Assembly: GCA_964580725.1 (NCBI GenBank)
Contig: CAZOLV010000001.1
Location: forward strand, 1-64,000
DNA: 64,000 nt
Direction: 5' to 3'
Source: Amarolinea sp964580725
Lineage (GTDB): Bacteria; Chloroflexota; Anaerolineae; SSC4; Amarolineaceae
Shown here in pieces: positions 36,937-47,500 of this stretch. The notes under the pieces are model-generated. The model was given only the letters and a program-made list of their open reading frames with translations. It was not told where the DNA came from and searched no databases. Made by a program: the position numbers and the translations under genes. Position 1 is the first letter of the stretch. Each line of letters begins with the position of its first letter.

Positions 36937-37944
36937 TCAAATCTCATCTCCGCGATGTCGCACGACATCAACAACGGCGGCTAGTGTCAACAGAAAACCT
37001 AGAACTGGGGTCTGCAAGAATGAATCGAAGCGCCCGACGACCAGGCCGCTCTTCACCAGTTGGATAAAGAAAACGCCGATGAAGGCACCCACGGCAGAGC
37101 CTCGCCCGCCATGAAAACTGACGCCGCCGATGATCACACCGACCAGGATATGCAATTCCAGATTCTTGCCGATGATGGGATCGCCGGGCGTTTGCGGGAG
37201 CTGGCTCATGGTCAACAATCCTGCCATGCCGGCTAGCAAGCTGGTGGCCACGAAGCAGATGGTCTTGACGCGATCAGTGTTGATGCCGCATATCTGGGCC
37301 GCCAACTTGTTGCCGCCGGTGGCAAACAGCGCCGATCCCCAACGCGTCCAACTCAAGAGGAGTTGGACGACAAGCATGATGCCCAAGACCAGGACGAAGG
37401 TGAAGGAGATTCCCAAGGGGCGCCACGAACCGATGATACCTACCTCTAGGGGAAGTGGATAGATGGGTAAGCCGTTCGTAAAGGAGTAGCTGACGCCGCG
37501 CACAAGGAACATGGCGCCGATGGTGGTGATGACGGCGGGCACGCCGACCTTCACGGTGAAGAAGGCATTGATCAGTCCCACCAGGGCGGCCGCCCCCAGC
37601 GCGCACAGCACCGCCGCCGGGATCGACAAGCCGGCATCGCGAATCAGCTTAGCGGCCAAGACCGCAGTCAGGCTCATCATCGCGCCCGTCGAAAGGTCAA
37701 TTTCCCCGGCGATCATCAACTGCACCATCCCCATGGCGATCAAGGCCGGAAAGGCCATGGTGCGCAGGATGGCGACGAGGGTAGCTGGCGCCAGCATGGC
37801 GGGATTGCGCGAGTAGAAGAAGGCCGTCAGTGCGATGGAGAGCAGGACGATCCCGACTTCCTGCCGGTCCAAGAGGTTGCGCGCTGAACCGGCGAGTCTC
37901 TTGCTCCAGGGAATCGGGGCGCCTTCGTTGGCGGTCATCTCCAT
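36937..37944 (-). CDS. Sugar ABC transporter permease (RbsC/CUT2 type)
   Basis: 335 residues with about ten hydrophobic helices. The conserved IAGEIDLSTGAMMSL, the GLINAFFTVKVGVPAVITTIG and the C-terminal IIGGVSFHGGRGSAVGAF are typical of ribose/xylose-type permeases. It forms part of the membrane channel with the second permease. AGGAGGG lies five bases before the ATG. It lies 197 bp upstream of the binding-protein start on the - strand. Two different permease genes suggest a heterodimeric channel. Confidence 0.92.
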   Translation of the reverse strand: MEMTANEGAPIPWSKRLAGSARNLLDRQEVGIVLLSIALTAFFYSRNPAMLAPATLVAILRTMAFPALIAMGMVQLMIAGEIDLSTGAMMSLTAVLAAKLIRDAGLSIPAAVLCALGAAALVGLINAFFTVKVGVPAVITTIGAMFLVRGVSYSFTNGLPIYPLPLEVGIIGSWRPLGISFTFVLVLGIMLVVQLLLSWTRWGSALFATGGNKLAAQICGINTDRVKTICFVATSLLAGMAGLLTMSQLPQTPGDPIIGKNLELHILVGVIIGGVSFHGGRGSAVGAFIGVFFIQLVKSGLVVGRFDSFLQTPVLGFLLTLAAVVDVVRHRGDEI

Positions 37945-37995
37945 CTCTGCCCTCCTGTAGATTGGCTTGCATCCACTTGTGCCATTCTTCTCGCC

Positions 37996-38997
37996 TTAAT
38001 ACTGGACGCTCTTGCGCCGGAGGACGTCCAGCGAAGCGGCGGCAAGCAGAATGACCCCGATCACGATGCCCTGCGCATTGGTCTGCACCTTGGCGTTGAG
38101 CAGGCCCATGCGGATGATCTGGATCAGCACGGTGCCAAAGAAAGCGCCGATGATGCTCCCCGTCCCACCCCGCAGGCTGCCGCCGCCGATGATGGCAATG
38201 GCGATCACCCACAGCAGCCAGCCGTCCCCGATCGAAGCGTCCGTCGTGCCCGAATAGGCCATCACCAGGATGCCCGCCAGCCCGCAGCAGAGGCTTACGA
38301 ACACGAAACACAGGGTCTTCACCAGCTTGACATTGATGCCCACGATCTCGGCCGCCCACCGGTTACCGCCCACAGCCGTCAGCAGAGGCCCCAGGCGCGA
38401 GGTTCGCATGAGAAGATCGCCTACCACATAAGCAACCAGGAGGGCGACAAAGACCCACGGCAGCGCGAACAGCGGCGACGGGTTCAACACCTTCAGCAGG
38501 GTTGGGATCTGGTCTGCTACATAGAGCCAGGTGCCTTTGAGAATCCAGATCGCCAGGCCACTGACCAGAAAGCTGGTGCCCAGGGTGGCGAAGAACGAGG
38601 GCATACGAATCTTGAGGGTGATGAAAGCGTTCAGAAGTCCTACACCTGCGGCAGCCGTCAGCGCCGCCGTATAGCTGGCCCATTCTGGCCAGCCGGAGTT
38701 CATCAACAGCACGCCGGCAACGGCCGCACTGAGCGCCGCCGTGCCGCCGCTGGACAGATCGATCTCCCCTGCGATCATGAGGAAACTCATGGCAAAGGCC
38801 GCCAGCCCCAGAAAACTACCCTGCAGCGCCATGCGCGCCAGATTGGCCGGATTCGCCATGCTCTTGTCTGCGGCGGTAAAAGCCACGAAGAACACCACCG
38901 TCGCTGCCACCACACCCAGCTCCGTCACGCTCAGCAGGCGCCTGTAGAATGGTTGTCGGAAAGACGATTCTTGAGAGGCGGTTCGGTCGCTTGTCAC
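37996..38997 (-). CDS. Sugar ABC transporter permease, second subunit (CUT2 type)
   Basis: 333 residues, with the same family features as its neighbour: IAGEIDLSSGGTAALSAAV, GLLNAFITLKIRMPSFFATLG and IIGGGSLRGGTGSIIGAF. Start choice: GTG at 38997 has GAGGAG six bases upstream, whereas the ATG at 39024 has only a weak site; the upstream ATG would add nine residues. It is 76 bp after the FAH gene stop and 51 bp before the other permease. Heterodimer with that permease is likely. Confidence 0.88.
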   Translation of the reverse strand: MTSDRTASQESSFRQPFYRRLLSVTELGVVAATVVFFVAFTAADKSMANPANLARMALQGSFLGLAAFAMSFLMIAGEIDLSSGGTAALSAAVAGVLLMNSGWPEWASYTAALTAAAGVGLLNAFITLKIRMPSFFATLGTSFLVSGLAIWILKGTWLYVADQIPTLLKVLNPSPLFALPWVFVALLVAYVVGDLLMRTSRLGPLLTAVGGNRWAAEIVGINVKLVKTLCFVFVSLCCGLAGILVMAYSGTTDASIGDGWLLWVIAIAIIGGGSLRGGTGSIIGAFFGTVLIQIIRMGLLNAKVQTNAQGIVIGVILLAAASLDVLRRKSVQY

Positions 38998-39073
38998 ATC
39001 GCGCTCCTCATCTGTATGAGACATCCCTGAAACCGATGCCGGCGCTGAAGAACGCAAGCCATGCCCAGGTTCA

Positions 39074-39937
39074 TCATTCGAAGACCACCGGATTCTCCAG
39101 CACACCCACTTTCTCGATCTCGACCCGTACCACATCGCCTGGCCGCAGCCAGCGCGGCGGCGTGCGGGCAGCGCCAATCCCGGCCGGTGTGCCGGTGGCG
39201 ATCACGTCGCCCGGTTCCAGCGTCATCACCCGGCTCATGTCGGCGATGAGATGCGCAATCGAAAAGATCATCAGGCTGGTGTGGCCTTCTTGCAGCACCT
39301 CGCCGCCGATCACGGTGCGCAGCCACAGATTCTGGACGTCGGGAATCTCGTCCGCCGTGACCAGGGCCGGGCCCATGGGGCAAAAGGTGTCCGGGGTCTT
39401 GCCGATCACCCACTGACCCGTGCGATTCTGCCAGTCGCGGGCGCTGACATCATGCACCGGCAGGTAGCCAGCCACATAGTCGAGGGCTTGCGCTTCAGGA
39501 ATGTTGCGACCGCGTTGGCCGATCACCACGCCCAGCTCGCCCTCGTAATCCGGTTGCCGCACCGCTGCCGGGACAACGATCGGCTCGCCGTGGGCGATCA
39601 CTGTATTGGCGAACTTGGCAAAGATGATGGGGAAAGGCGGCGCCGCGGCGTTGGACTCCTGGGCGTGCGCCAGGTAGTTCTGGCCGATGCCGATGATCTT
39701 GCCGGGGCGGGGAATCGGCGCCTTGAGCGCGACCTCGGCCAGGTCGAAGCCCTGGCCGGGGGCGGCCGTTGCCAGCGCCTGGCGCGCCAGGTCGAGCGCC
39801 GGTTGGCCGGCTGCGAGAAAGGCCAGCATGTCGGCCGGCAGGCGCGGCTCCAGTCGGTTCAGGTCATACACCCGTTGGCGTCCATCCAGGGCGCCCAGAC
39901 GAACTTGCTGCTTGGATACAAACGTGATCAATCTCAT
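39074..39937 (-). CDS. Fumarylacetoacetate hydrolase (FAH) family protein
   Basis: 287 residues. The metal-binding Glu pair is in DYEGELGVVIG, with VHDVSARDWQ and KTPDTFCPMGP completing the pocket and TGTPAGIG at the end. The family cleaves C-C bonds in diketo acids, or decarboxylates. The closest known role in a sugar setting is 2,4-diketo-3-deoxy-L-rhamnonate or fuconate hydrolysis to pyruvate and lactate. This fits the neighbouring SDRs and Ldh2, but is inference. ATG at 39937 begins the RLITF family N-terminus. It follows the GntR regulator by 52 bp, so it is the first structural gene of the operon. Confidence 0.87.
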   Translation of the reverse strand: MRLITFVSKQQVRLGALDGRQRVYDLNRLEPRLPADMLAFLAAGQPALDLARQALATAAPGQGFDLAEVALKAPIPRPGKIIGIGQNYLAHAQESNAAAPPFPIIFAKFANTVIAHGEPIVVPAAVRQPDYEGELGVVIGQRGRNIPEAQALDYVAGYLPVHDVSARDWQNRTGQWVIGKTPDTFCPMGPALVTADEIPDVQNLWLRTVIGGEVLQEGHTSLMIFSIAHLIADMSRVMTLEPGDVIATGTPAGIGAARTPPRWLRPGDVVRVEIEKVGVLENPVVFE

Positions 39938-39989
39938 CGTTGGTTTTCCACTCTGCCGCCGCAAACGGCGGCCGCTCGCAAATCAACCT

Positions 39990-40727
39990 TCAATCGCTGA
40001 CGGCCGAGCCTTCGGCCTTGCCTTCAGCAGCCGTAGACGGTTGCGACCGCTCGTAGCTCTTGCTCACCAGATCGTAGGCAACAGCCATGTGCTGCTCGAT
40101 CAAATCGAGCGCCTGCTCCTTGTCCCTCGTCTTGATCACATCCACGATCCCTTGATGCCCATAAACGACCGCGTCCTTGAAGTCGGCGCTGGCGACGTTG
40201 CGGCCGAGCATGATGACGTAAATCTGCGGCCGCAACGTATTCCAGAAATTGAGCAGGCGCTGGTGGCGGCTGGCCTGGTACAGCGCGTCGTGAAAGCGCA
40301 GATCAAGCTCGGCCCCTTCTTTCTCGCTGATACCCCGCGCCAGCGCCGTTGCCATGTCATCTACCACCACCTGCATCCCGGCGATGTCCTCCGCGGTCGC
40401 GCGCACACAGGCGTACTCGACCGCCAACCGTTCGAGCGTCCGTCGCAAGCTGAAAACCTCGTCCAGGTCCTGACGCGAAAGGCGGGCCACGGTGGTGCGG
40501 CCGGTGCGGCCGATGACAACCAGGCCCTCGCGGTCGAGACGACCAAGCGCCTCGCGCACCGGCCCACGACTGACGCCCAACATCTCGGCCAGCTCGACTT
40601 CGCGCAGCCGTTCCTCCGGCGCCAACTGCCCGGACAAGATGGCGTTGCGCAAACGTTCGGCAACGTCATCGGCCAAAGAGCGTTTGATGGGGGGAGATAG
40701 GACTTGCGCCAGGGCATCGTTGTCCAT
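39990..40727 (-). CDS. GntR family (FadR/FCD subfamily) transcriptional regulator
   Basis: 245 residues. The N-terminal winged helix is ILSGQLAPEERLREVELAEM and GVSRGPVREALGRLDREGLV. The C-terminal all-helical FCD domain has the metal-binding pattern (Asp and His in LDLRFHDALYQAS, later His in YGHQGI and EQHMAVAY). These regulators bind sugar acids or similar carboxylates. AGGAG lies eight bases before the ATG at 40727; in-frame codons further upstream would cross the operator. It heads the leftward island and likely represses itself and the whole catabolic operon through the dyad just upstream. Confidence 0.93.
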   Translation of the reverse strand: MDNDALAQVLSPPIKRSLADDVAERLRNAILSGQLAPEERLREVELAEMLGVSRGPVREALGRLDREGLVVIGRTGRTTVARLSRQDLDEVFSLRRTLERLAVEYACVRATAEDIAGMQVVVDDMATALARGISEKEGAELDLRFHDALYQASRHQRLLNFWNTLRPQIYVIMLGRNVASADFKDAVVYGHQGIVDVIKTRDKEQALDLIEQHMAVAYDLVSKSYERSQPSTAAEGKAEGSAVSD

Positions 40728-40773
40728 CGTGTTTTCTCCTGTCGGGATAGAAGCGATTCTTGTATCTTGTGAG

Positions 40774-40802
40774 TGTAAACAGTAAACTGTTAATTGTTTA
40801 CA
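40774..40802. promoter_or_regulatory. Nested dyad operator upstream of the GntR gene
   Basis: TGTAAAC (40774-40780) and GTTTACA (40796-40802) form an outer inverted repeat; inside it AACAGT-AA-ACTGTT (40778-40791) is a perfect palindrome. The AT-rich symmetry, 47-75 bp before the regulator start, suggests the GntR binding site. Confidence 0.6.
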
Positions 40803-40884
40803 ATTTGTTGAAGAGTTTAACACGCCTGTCGGCGCTTGTCAAGTCTGCTCTCATCGCTTTCTCACGCCGCGATCAAGCGAGAAA

Positions 40885-40951
40885 GACCTGACAGGTGCGC
40901 CAGTGGAGAAGTCTGTCAGGCAGGAAAGTCGCACGACGCACCTGTCAGGTC
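40885..40951. repeat. 15-bp perfect inverted repeat carrying ACCTGACAGGT
   Basis: GACCTGACAGGTGCG at 40885-40899 is repeated inverted at 40937-40951, and a half-like CTGTCAGGCAGG lies between. The ACCTGACAGGT/ACCTGTCAGGT core is the same as in the hairpin array at 54703-55107, pointing to a dispersed repeat family. Confidence 0.7.
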
Positions 40952-40964
40952 TCGAAGGGTGGCG

Positions 40965-41158
40965 GCACAAGAAACTGGCCGCGGAGGGCGCGCCGCACGT
41001 CAAGACGGTGTTGCAGCGCCAGATCGAGGTCACCGACAAGCAGATTGACGCGCTGGTGTATGAGCTATACGGGTTGACGGCGGCGGAGATCGCAGTGGTG
41101 GAGGGGGCCGCGTGAGGGTGGACGATGCCGGGCGAGAGGTGTATCATGATGTCGCCGC
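40965..41158 (+). pseudogene. Remnant of the 3' end of a type IIG restriction-modification gene
   Basis: Encodes the C-terminal ~50 residues of the enzyme at 18769-21702 (KTVLQRQIEVTDKQIDALVY and ELYGLTAAEIAVVEGAA) in frame up to a TGA at 41113-41115, then matches the noncoding tail of that locus. No start codon, catalytic domain or ribosome site belongs to it. Third-position substitutions relative to the other copy (for example GCCGCC versus GCCGCG) show that it is a diverged relative, not an assembly duplicate. Confidence 0.82.
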
Positions 41159-41205
41159 AGCGTCATCTCAGGGCGCTTGCTGATGACCAATCTGCGAGGT
41201 GAAAG

Positions 41206-41448
41206 ATGATGATTGCATCCCCAAGAACGATCCAGGCGATGTATGTTGATGGGTTGCTGCGCCCGTTGGAGCCAATTCAAGACGCCGAGGATCAGGTTTA
41301 TTTCGTGACGATCCTGAATATCGAAACGCTGTGTCCCCCAGAGGGCCTGCAGACGATCAGAAGTCTACGCGGCAAGTATCGCGGTTATTTGAGCAGCACC
41401 GACGAGTTTGCACGCAACAAGCGGGTCGAAAAGGCGTTGGAGTTGTGA
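41206..41448 (+). CDS. AF2212-like (DUF104-type) antitoxin
   Basis: 80 residues. MYVDGLLRPLEPIQ and the end RGYLSSTDEFARNK resemble small antitoxins of the AF2212/UPF0165 group that pair with PIN-domain toxins. GAGGTG lies just upstream of the ATG. The next frame, four bases on, is a truncated PIN toxin, so the antitoxin is now orphaned. It sits in a zone of gene fragments downstream of the restriction-gene remnant, which suggests repeated insertion and deletion here. Confidence 0.7.
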   Translation: MMIASPRTIQAMYVDGLLRPLEPIQDAEDQVYFVTILNIETLCPPEGLQTIRSLRGKYRGYLSSTDEFARNKRVEKALEL

Positions 41449-41452
41449 TACT

Positions 41453-41584
41453 ATGTCGCCAGACAACGGGTCAGTCGAACGCTATGTATTTGACGCGTGT
41501 GCGCTGATTGCATATTTCAACCGGTTGTCCCTACCCTCTCACGCCCCTCATTGTGTCGGGTCGCTTGGCTTGAATCCGGCCTGA
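41453..41584 (+). pseudogene. Truncated PIN-domain (VapC-like) toxin
   Basis: 43 residues. ERYVFDACALIAYFNR is the first strand and helix of a PIN ribonuclease with its first catalytic Asp. After this (about 41522) the sequence switches to unrelated codons and runs over the end of the oppositely oriented kinase gene. The remaining acidic residues are missing, so it cannot be active. ATG four bases after the antitoxin stop is the usual arrangement for the pair. Confidence 0.75.
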
Positions 41585-44500
41585 TCTGATGCTGCGACCG
41601 CGGCTACAGCGGGCGACAGACAGCGGGCGATGGCCTGCACCATCTCTCCCATCTGAAAAGGCTTGCGCAGCCAGGCGCCCACGCCCTGGTCGGCCAGCAA
41701 CCGTAGCTCGCTCTCGTCCAGGGGATGTCCGCTGACGAAAATGACGGGCATTCGGTAGCCCTGGCCGCGCAGGGCCGCCAGCAGAGCCTTGCCGCCCATG
41801 CGCGGCATGACCAGATCGCTCAGCACCAGCGCGGGCTGTTCATCATTCCCCGCGGCCAGCAGCGCCAGGGCCTCCTCGCCGCTGCTCGCCGTGGCGACGC
41901 GGTAGTGACAGGTGCGCAGAAATTCGGCCAGAGCCTCGCGCAGAGGTTCGTTGTCCTCCACCAGCAACAGCAACTCGCCATTGCCCGACAACGGCTCATC
42001 CATCGCGGCCGGCAGCGCCTCGGCCTCCTGCGCCAGCGCCGGCAGATAGAGGGTGAAGGTCGCGCCCTGACCCACCTGACTGCGCGCAGTGATCTGCCCG
42101 CCGTGCTGCCCCACAATGCCGTAGACCTGCGCCAGCCCCAAACCGGTGCCCTTGCCAGGCTCTTTGGTGGTGAAGAACGGCTCGAAGATGTGGGGGAGAA
42201 CCTCCGGCGCAATGCCGCTGCCGGTATCGCTGACGGTGATGCGCACCCAGTCGCCGGGGGTCATGTCGGGCAGAGGAAGCGCTGACGCCTGCTGCAGACG
42301 CAGACGGGCCAGGCCGATGGTCAAATTGCCCCCTTCGGGCATGGCGTCGCGGGCGTTGATGGCCAGATTCATCACGATCTGCTGCATACGGGTCGGGTCG
42401 GCCAGCACCACATACTCGCCACCCTCGTCGGTCAGCTCGATGTGGATATGTTCGGGCAGGGTACGCTGCAGCAACTTCACCTGTTCCTTGCAGATCGGCA
42501 GCAAGTCGAGCGGCTGGCGTTCCAGCACGGCGCGACGGCTGAAGTCGAGAATCTGCCCGACCAGGGCGGCCGCGTGGCGGCCCTGCTGTTGGATGACGGA
42601 GAGTCGTTCGCGCTCTCTGGGCGTCAGACTGACGGAACGGTTCAGCAACTGGGTCTGAAGCAGGATGACGCCCATCAGATTGTTGAAATCATGAGCGATG
42701 CCGGCGGCGAGCTGGCCAACCGCAGCCAGCCGTTCCTGGCGCTGAAGCTGCTCCTGCGCCTCGCGCTGGCGGGTGACATCCCGCACCATCAGCACCCATC
42801 CCCTGGCCGTCGGCCCCGGCGCCAGGGGGTGCGCAAGGGCCTCGAAGAATCGTCCGTTGCGCCGAATTCCGTGCCAGCCGCCGCCGGGCGGGGGGGTGAG
42901 CAGATGGGTCAGCGGGTGATCGCCCAAACGGGCCAGGCGCGCCTTCTCCATCTGATCCTGTTGCCCCAAGCTGCCGGCTGGCTTGAAGTCACCGAGCAGA
43001 GCCAAATACTCGTGGCCGGCCGGGTTGGCCTCCAGCAGCCGCTGTTCGTCGTCCAGCAACAGGATTCCGTCCTGCACACTGCGCATGACCTGGCCCATCT
43101 GTTCGGCCTGGAGCCGGGTCTGCGCGTGCAGGCGCAGGCGGTGCAGGGCGCTCCCGGCCATTTCGGCCAGCGAGGTGAGCAGGCGGGCCTCGTCGGGGGT
43201 GATCTCGCGCGGCAACTGCACGGCCACAAACAGGACGCCGATCATTTCGGCGGCCGCATGAATGGGAATACAGGCCCCGCCCCAGCCGGGCGGGATCAGT
43301 CCGACAGCGGATGGGCGGGTGAGGGGATCGGCGGCAAAGTCGTGCGTGAGGTACGCCTCGCCGGTGGTAAACACCTTTCCGGCAATGCCTTCGCCCGGCC
43401 CGATGTGCGACGTCCGGAGCGGCGTGAACCAGCCGCGGTCGGCGGCGAATTGCAGGTCGCCGGTTTTCGCATGATAGAGTAGGATGGCGCCGTTCGTGGC
43501 TTCGAGCGCCCGCAGGGTTTCGTCCAGCAGGAGCGGCAGCATTTCGTCCGGGGTTTGCGCGGCGCGCAGGACGGTAGATATTTTCGAGACAGCTTCCGAT
43601 TCAACCAGGCGACGACGCAGAGTTTCTTCCGCCTGTTTGCGCGCAGTGACATCCTTACAGTTGGAGACGAAATGGGTGATGTTTCCCCGCTCGTCGCGGA
43701 TGGGTGTGATTGTCTGCTCGACGTGATACAACTTGCCGTTCTTCCTGCGGTTGACGGCCTCCGCGCGGAAGACTTCGCCTGCCTTGATCGTCTGCCAGAG
43801 TTTGGCGTAGAAGGCTTTGTCCTGCAAACCCGATTTGAGGATGCGCGGGGTGTTGCCGCGCACATCCTGCATGGTGTAACCGGTCAATTGCTCGAAAGCC
43901 GGGTTGACATATTCGATGACGCCGTTTGGATCGGTGATGAAGACCATGTCGGCGGCTTGTTCGACGGCGTGGGAAAGTTTCTTCAACGCAGACTCGGCGC
44001 GTTTGCGCTCGACGACCACGCCCAGTTCGGCGGCGACGGCGGAGATCAGTTCGATCAAGCGAGGGTCTTGCGGGCGCGCTTCTCTCATGAAGAAATCCAA
44101 CACGAGCGTCACCTGCCCATTTGCGATGACGGGGATACTGACACCTGCGCGCAGCCCGGCTTGCCGCGCTTCTTCCGTTCCCAGAACCGGGACGCCTATG
44201 CCCGTTTTCAGTCCCGCCTGCCGCGCCAATTCGGCGCGCGGGAAGTTGGGATCTTTCGTCACATCTTCGATCCAGACCGCCTGGTGCGATTGCCAGGCGC
44301 GCCCGGGCAGACCGACGCCCGGCTCGAACGTGAATTCGGCGCTGACTGCGTGGAAATTCTCCATGCCCGGCTCGCGGCTGAACCAGGCGGGGTGAAGCGT
44401 GAGCCGCGACCCGTCCGCGCTGGGAATCCACGCCTCGCCCACGATCCAACCGGTGGCTTCGCAGACCAGGCGCGGGATGTTCGTGATGGTCTCGTCCAGG

Positions 44501-47500
44501 TCTCTTGCGCCGCCCACGCCCAGCGCGATGGTCTGCAATAAACGCGCCTCCTGTTCGGCGCGGCGGACATTGGTGACGTCGTGGACGACCGAGAGCATAC
44601 AACGCTCGTTTCCAACCGTGATCAACTCAATGGAAACCAATACGTCCAGGACCGCGCCGGACCTGGCGCGCATTTGCACTTCCAAATCATGGATGCGTCC
44701 ATCCCGCCGAAGCGCGGCGGTGATCTTCTCGCGGTCAGCCGGGTTTGCCCACAGGTTCAATGTGAGCGACGCACGCCCGACGATTTCTTCGCGCGTATAA
44801 CCGCTGTATCGCAGGAAACTGGGGTTGACATCCAGGATGCGTCCCTCCTCCAGCGTGGTGATGGTAATGCCGACCGGGCTGGAGTTGAACGCGTTGGCGA
44901 AGCGTTCCTCGCTTTCCCTCAATCCCTGCTCGGCGCGTTTGCGTTCGGTGATGTCGTGGATGATCGCCACAAAAAGCGCCCCGACCAATTGTAGATGAAC
45001 TTGGACAGGGTACAGCGTTCCATCCTTCCGGCGGTGGAGTGTTTCGAATACGTAAACCTCCTCTTGATGCGACAACAGGGGGCGGAGCATGTCCTGGAAT
45101 TGTTCCAATGTAAGTTCGGGTTTAAGCTCGAGCGGGGTAAGCCGCAAGAGTTCGTCCATCGAGTAACCGAGATTTTTTCGCGCCCCCAGGTTGACGTAGG
45201 TGAACCGCAGCGAATCGGCGGCGAATATATAGATTTCATTCAAGCTCGATTCCAACACCTGTATGTGTCGGGAGCGTTCCTCCTCCACCTGCTTGCGCTC
45301 GGCGACTTCTTTCTCCAACTCCGCCGCGCGCTGGAGGGTCTCTTCGTGCAGCAGCGCGTTCCGCAGGCTGATGGAGACGGTGAGGGCGATGGCTTCGAGA
45401 AAGAGCGCCTGTGTTTGGAAGTCGCGCTCCTGATACGATGCCACACCCAGCACGCCGATGACCTCGCCTTCGCTCGTCAGCGGCAGGGAGGCGAAGGAAC
45501 GTACGCCCGCCTTTTTGCACTCGAAGAGGTTGCAGCGCAGGTCGGTGTGAATATCGAGCGAGTAGATGGGGGTTCTTTGTCTGGCGGCGTCCCCGCATAA
45601 GCACATACCCAAAGGCACGATCGGGGCGCCTATGTGGTGCGTCGAATCTCCCGGTGAAACGCCCGCGAATTCCAATCCCTCTGCGCCCATACGGAAGAAG
45701 AGCGCCAGGTCGGCTTGCAGGGCGTTGCGCGCCCCGTCCAGCGCAGCGCGGATGACCCGCTCCAGGGAAATGTCGGCGTCCAGGTTTCGACCGATGTCGC
45801 GCAGGGTGGTGATCTCGCGCAGGCTTTGGGCGATCTTCTCCTCCGCCGTTTTGCGTGCGGTGATATCGCGGTAGTTGGCGACGATGGCGTTCACGCCCGG
45901 CACGTTCAACATGTTTGCGCCGACGACTTCGAGCCACACCCACGAACCGTTTTTATGCCGGTTTCGGAATTGCGCCGTGACATTGCCGCCCGGTTGACCC
46001 AGGAGCCGCTCGAAGAGGGTCATGAGCAGGGGAAGATCGTCGGGATGGACGTTCTCGAACACGTTCCCGCCGATCATCTCTTCATCTGTATATCCGAGAA
46101 TACGGTCGGATGAAGGACTGCGGTACAAGTCCACCCCTTCGGCGCTGACGAGCGAGACCGCGTCGCTGCTGTTCTCGATCAGCGCGCGGAAGCGTTCCTC
46201 GCTCAATCGCAGCGCTTCCTCAGCCTGTTTGCGCGCGGTGATGTCGTGATAGTTGACGACGACGGCGTTCACCGCCGCCTCTTCCAGCAGGTTCGTGGCG
46301 GTCGCCTCCACCCAACGCCAGGAGCCGTCCTTATGGCGCAGGCGCAGTTCAGTGGTCAGCAGCGAGCCGGGTTCTTTCATCAACTGCGCCAATTGCGCGG
46401 CGACTCGTTCGCGGTCGTCGGGATGGATCAGCTCGAAGATATCCCGCCCTTCGTTGTCAATCATGTCGTAGCCGAGGATGTGCCCGGCGGCGGTGGATTG
46501 AAAATGCAACAACCGTCCCATGCGATCCAGCAGGGCAATCGCGTCGGCGCTGTGTTCGATCAGCGCGCGGAAACGCGACTCGCTCTTTTTCAACGCCTGG
46601 GACGCGCGCAGACGTTCGGTGACATCGTGGGCAAATCCGCGCACGATGGGCGCGGCGACGCCTTCCGTGCGCAGGGTGTTGCGGTATTCCCACAGGCGAT
46701 CTTCGCCGTTTTTCGTTCGTATCTTCATCATGCCGGACGATAGGCCGGTTTCTTGGATTTCGACAAGATACGCGCCGAATTCCTGGCGCACATCTGGCGC
46801 GAGGAACTCCTGCAAATTGCCCCCGATCAATTCTTCGGGCAGGTAGCCGATACCTTGCGTCGCCGCGCGGTTGACGGACAGGAGCCGCCCTGCGAGATCG
46901 TGCGTGCAGATCAGGTCGCGGGTGTTTTCCACCAGGTCGCGATAGCGCGACTCACTCTCTTTGAGCGCCTGCTCGGCGCGTTTTCGCTCCACGAACTGCC
47001 CGATCTGTTGCCCGATGGACTGCATGATCTGCAACTGCACCGCTTCAGGTGGGCGAACTTTGCCATCGAGGAAGGTCATCACGCCCAACGTTTCGCTGCC
47101 CACCTTGACCGGGAAGGCGAAGGCGGCGCGGTACCCGGCTTTCAACGCCTGGGCGACGCGCGCAAACCCATCTTTGGCAATGTCGGGCGTCCACTCCGGC
47201 TTGCCGCTGGCAAACACCCTGCCCGGCAACCCTTCGCCGGGCGCAAATTGGGCTTCGCTGGTCATCGTTTCGAACTGCGGGGATTCGCCCTGCGACATGT
47301 GGCAGGACTCGACGCAATGCAGGCGCATGGTCTCCTTGTCCATGCTCCAATGGGCGCTCCAACATTCGCCGCGCTTCCAATCCAGCCCTTCGCACACGGC
47401 TTTGAGAATCGCAGGCATGGCCTGCGCCAGTGTTTCCGCTTCCGAAAGCGCCAGCGTGACGGCGTGCTGGACGGACAGTTGCTGCTCGGCGCGTTTGCGT

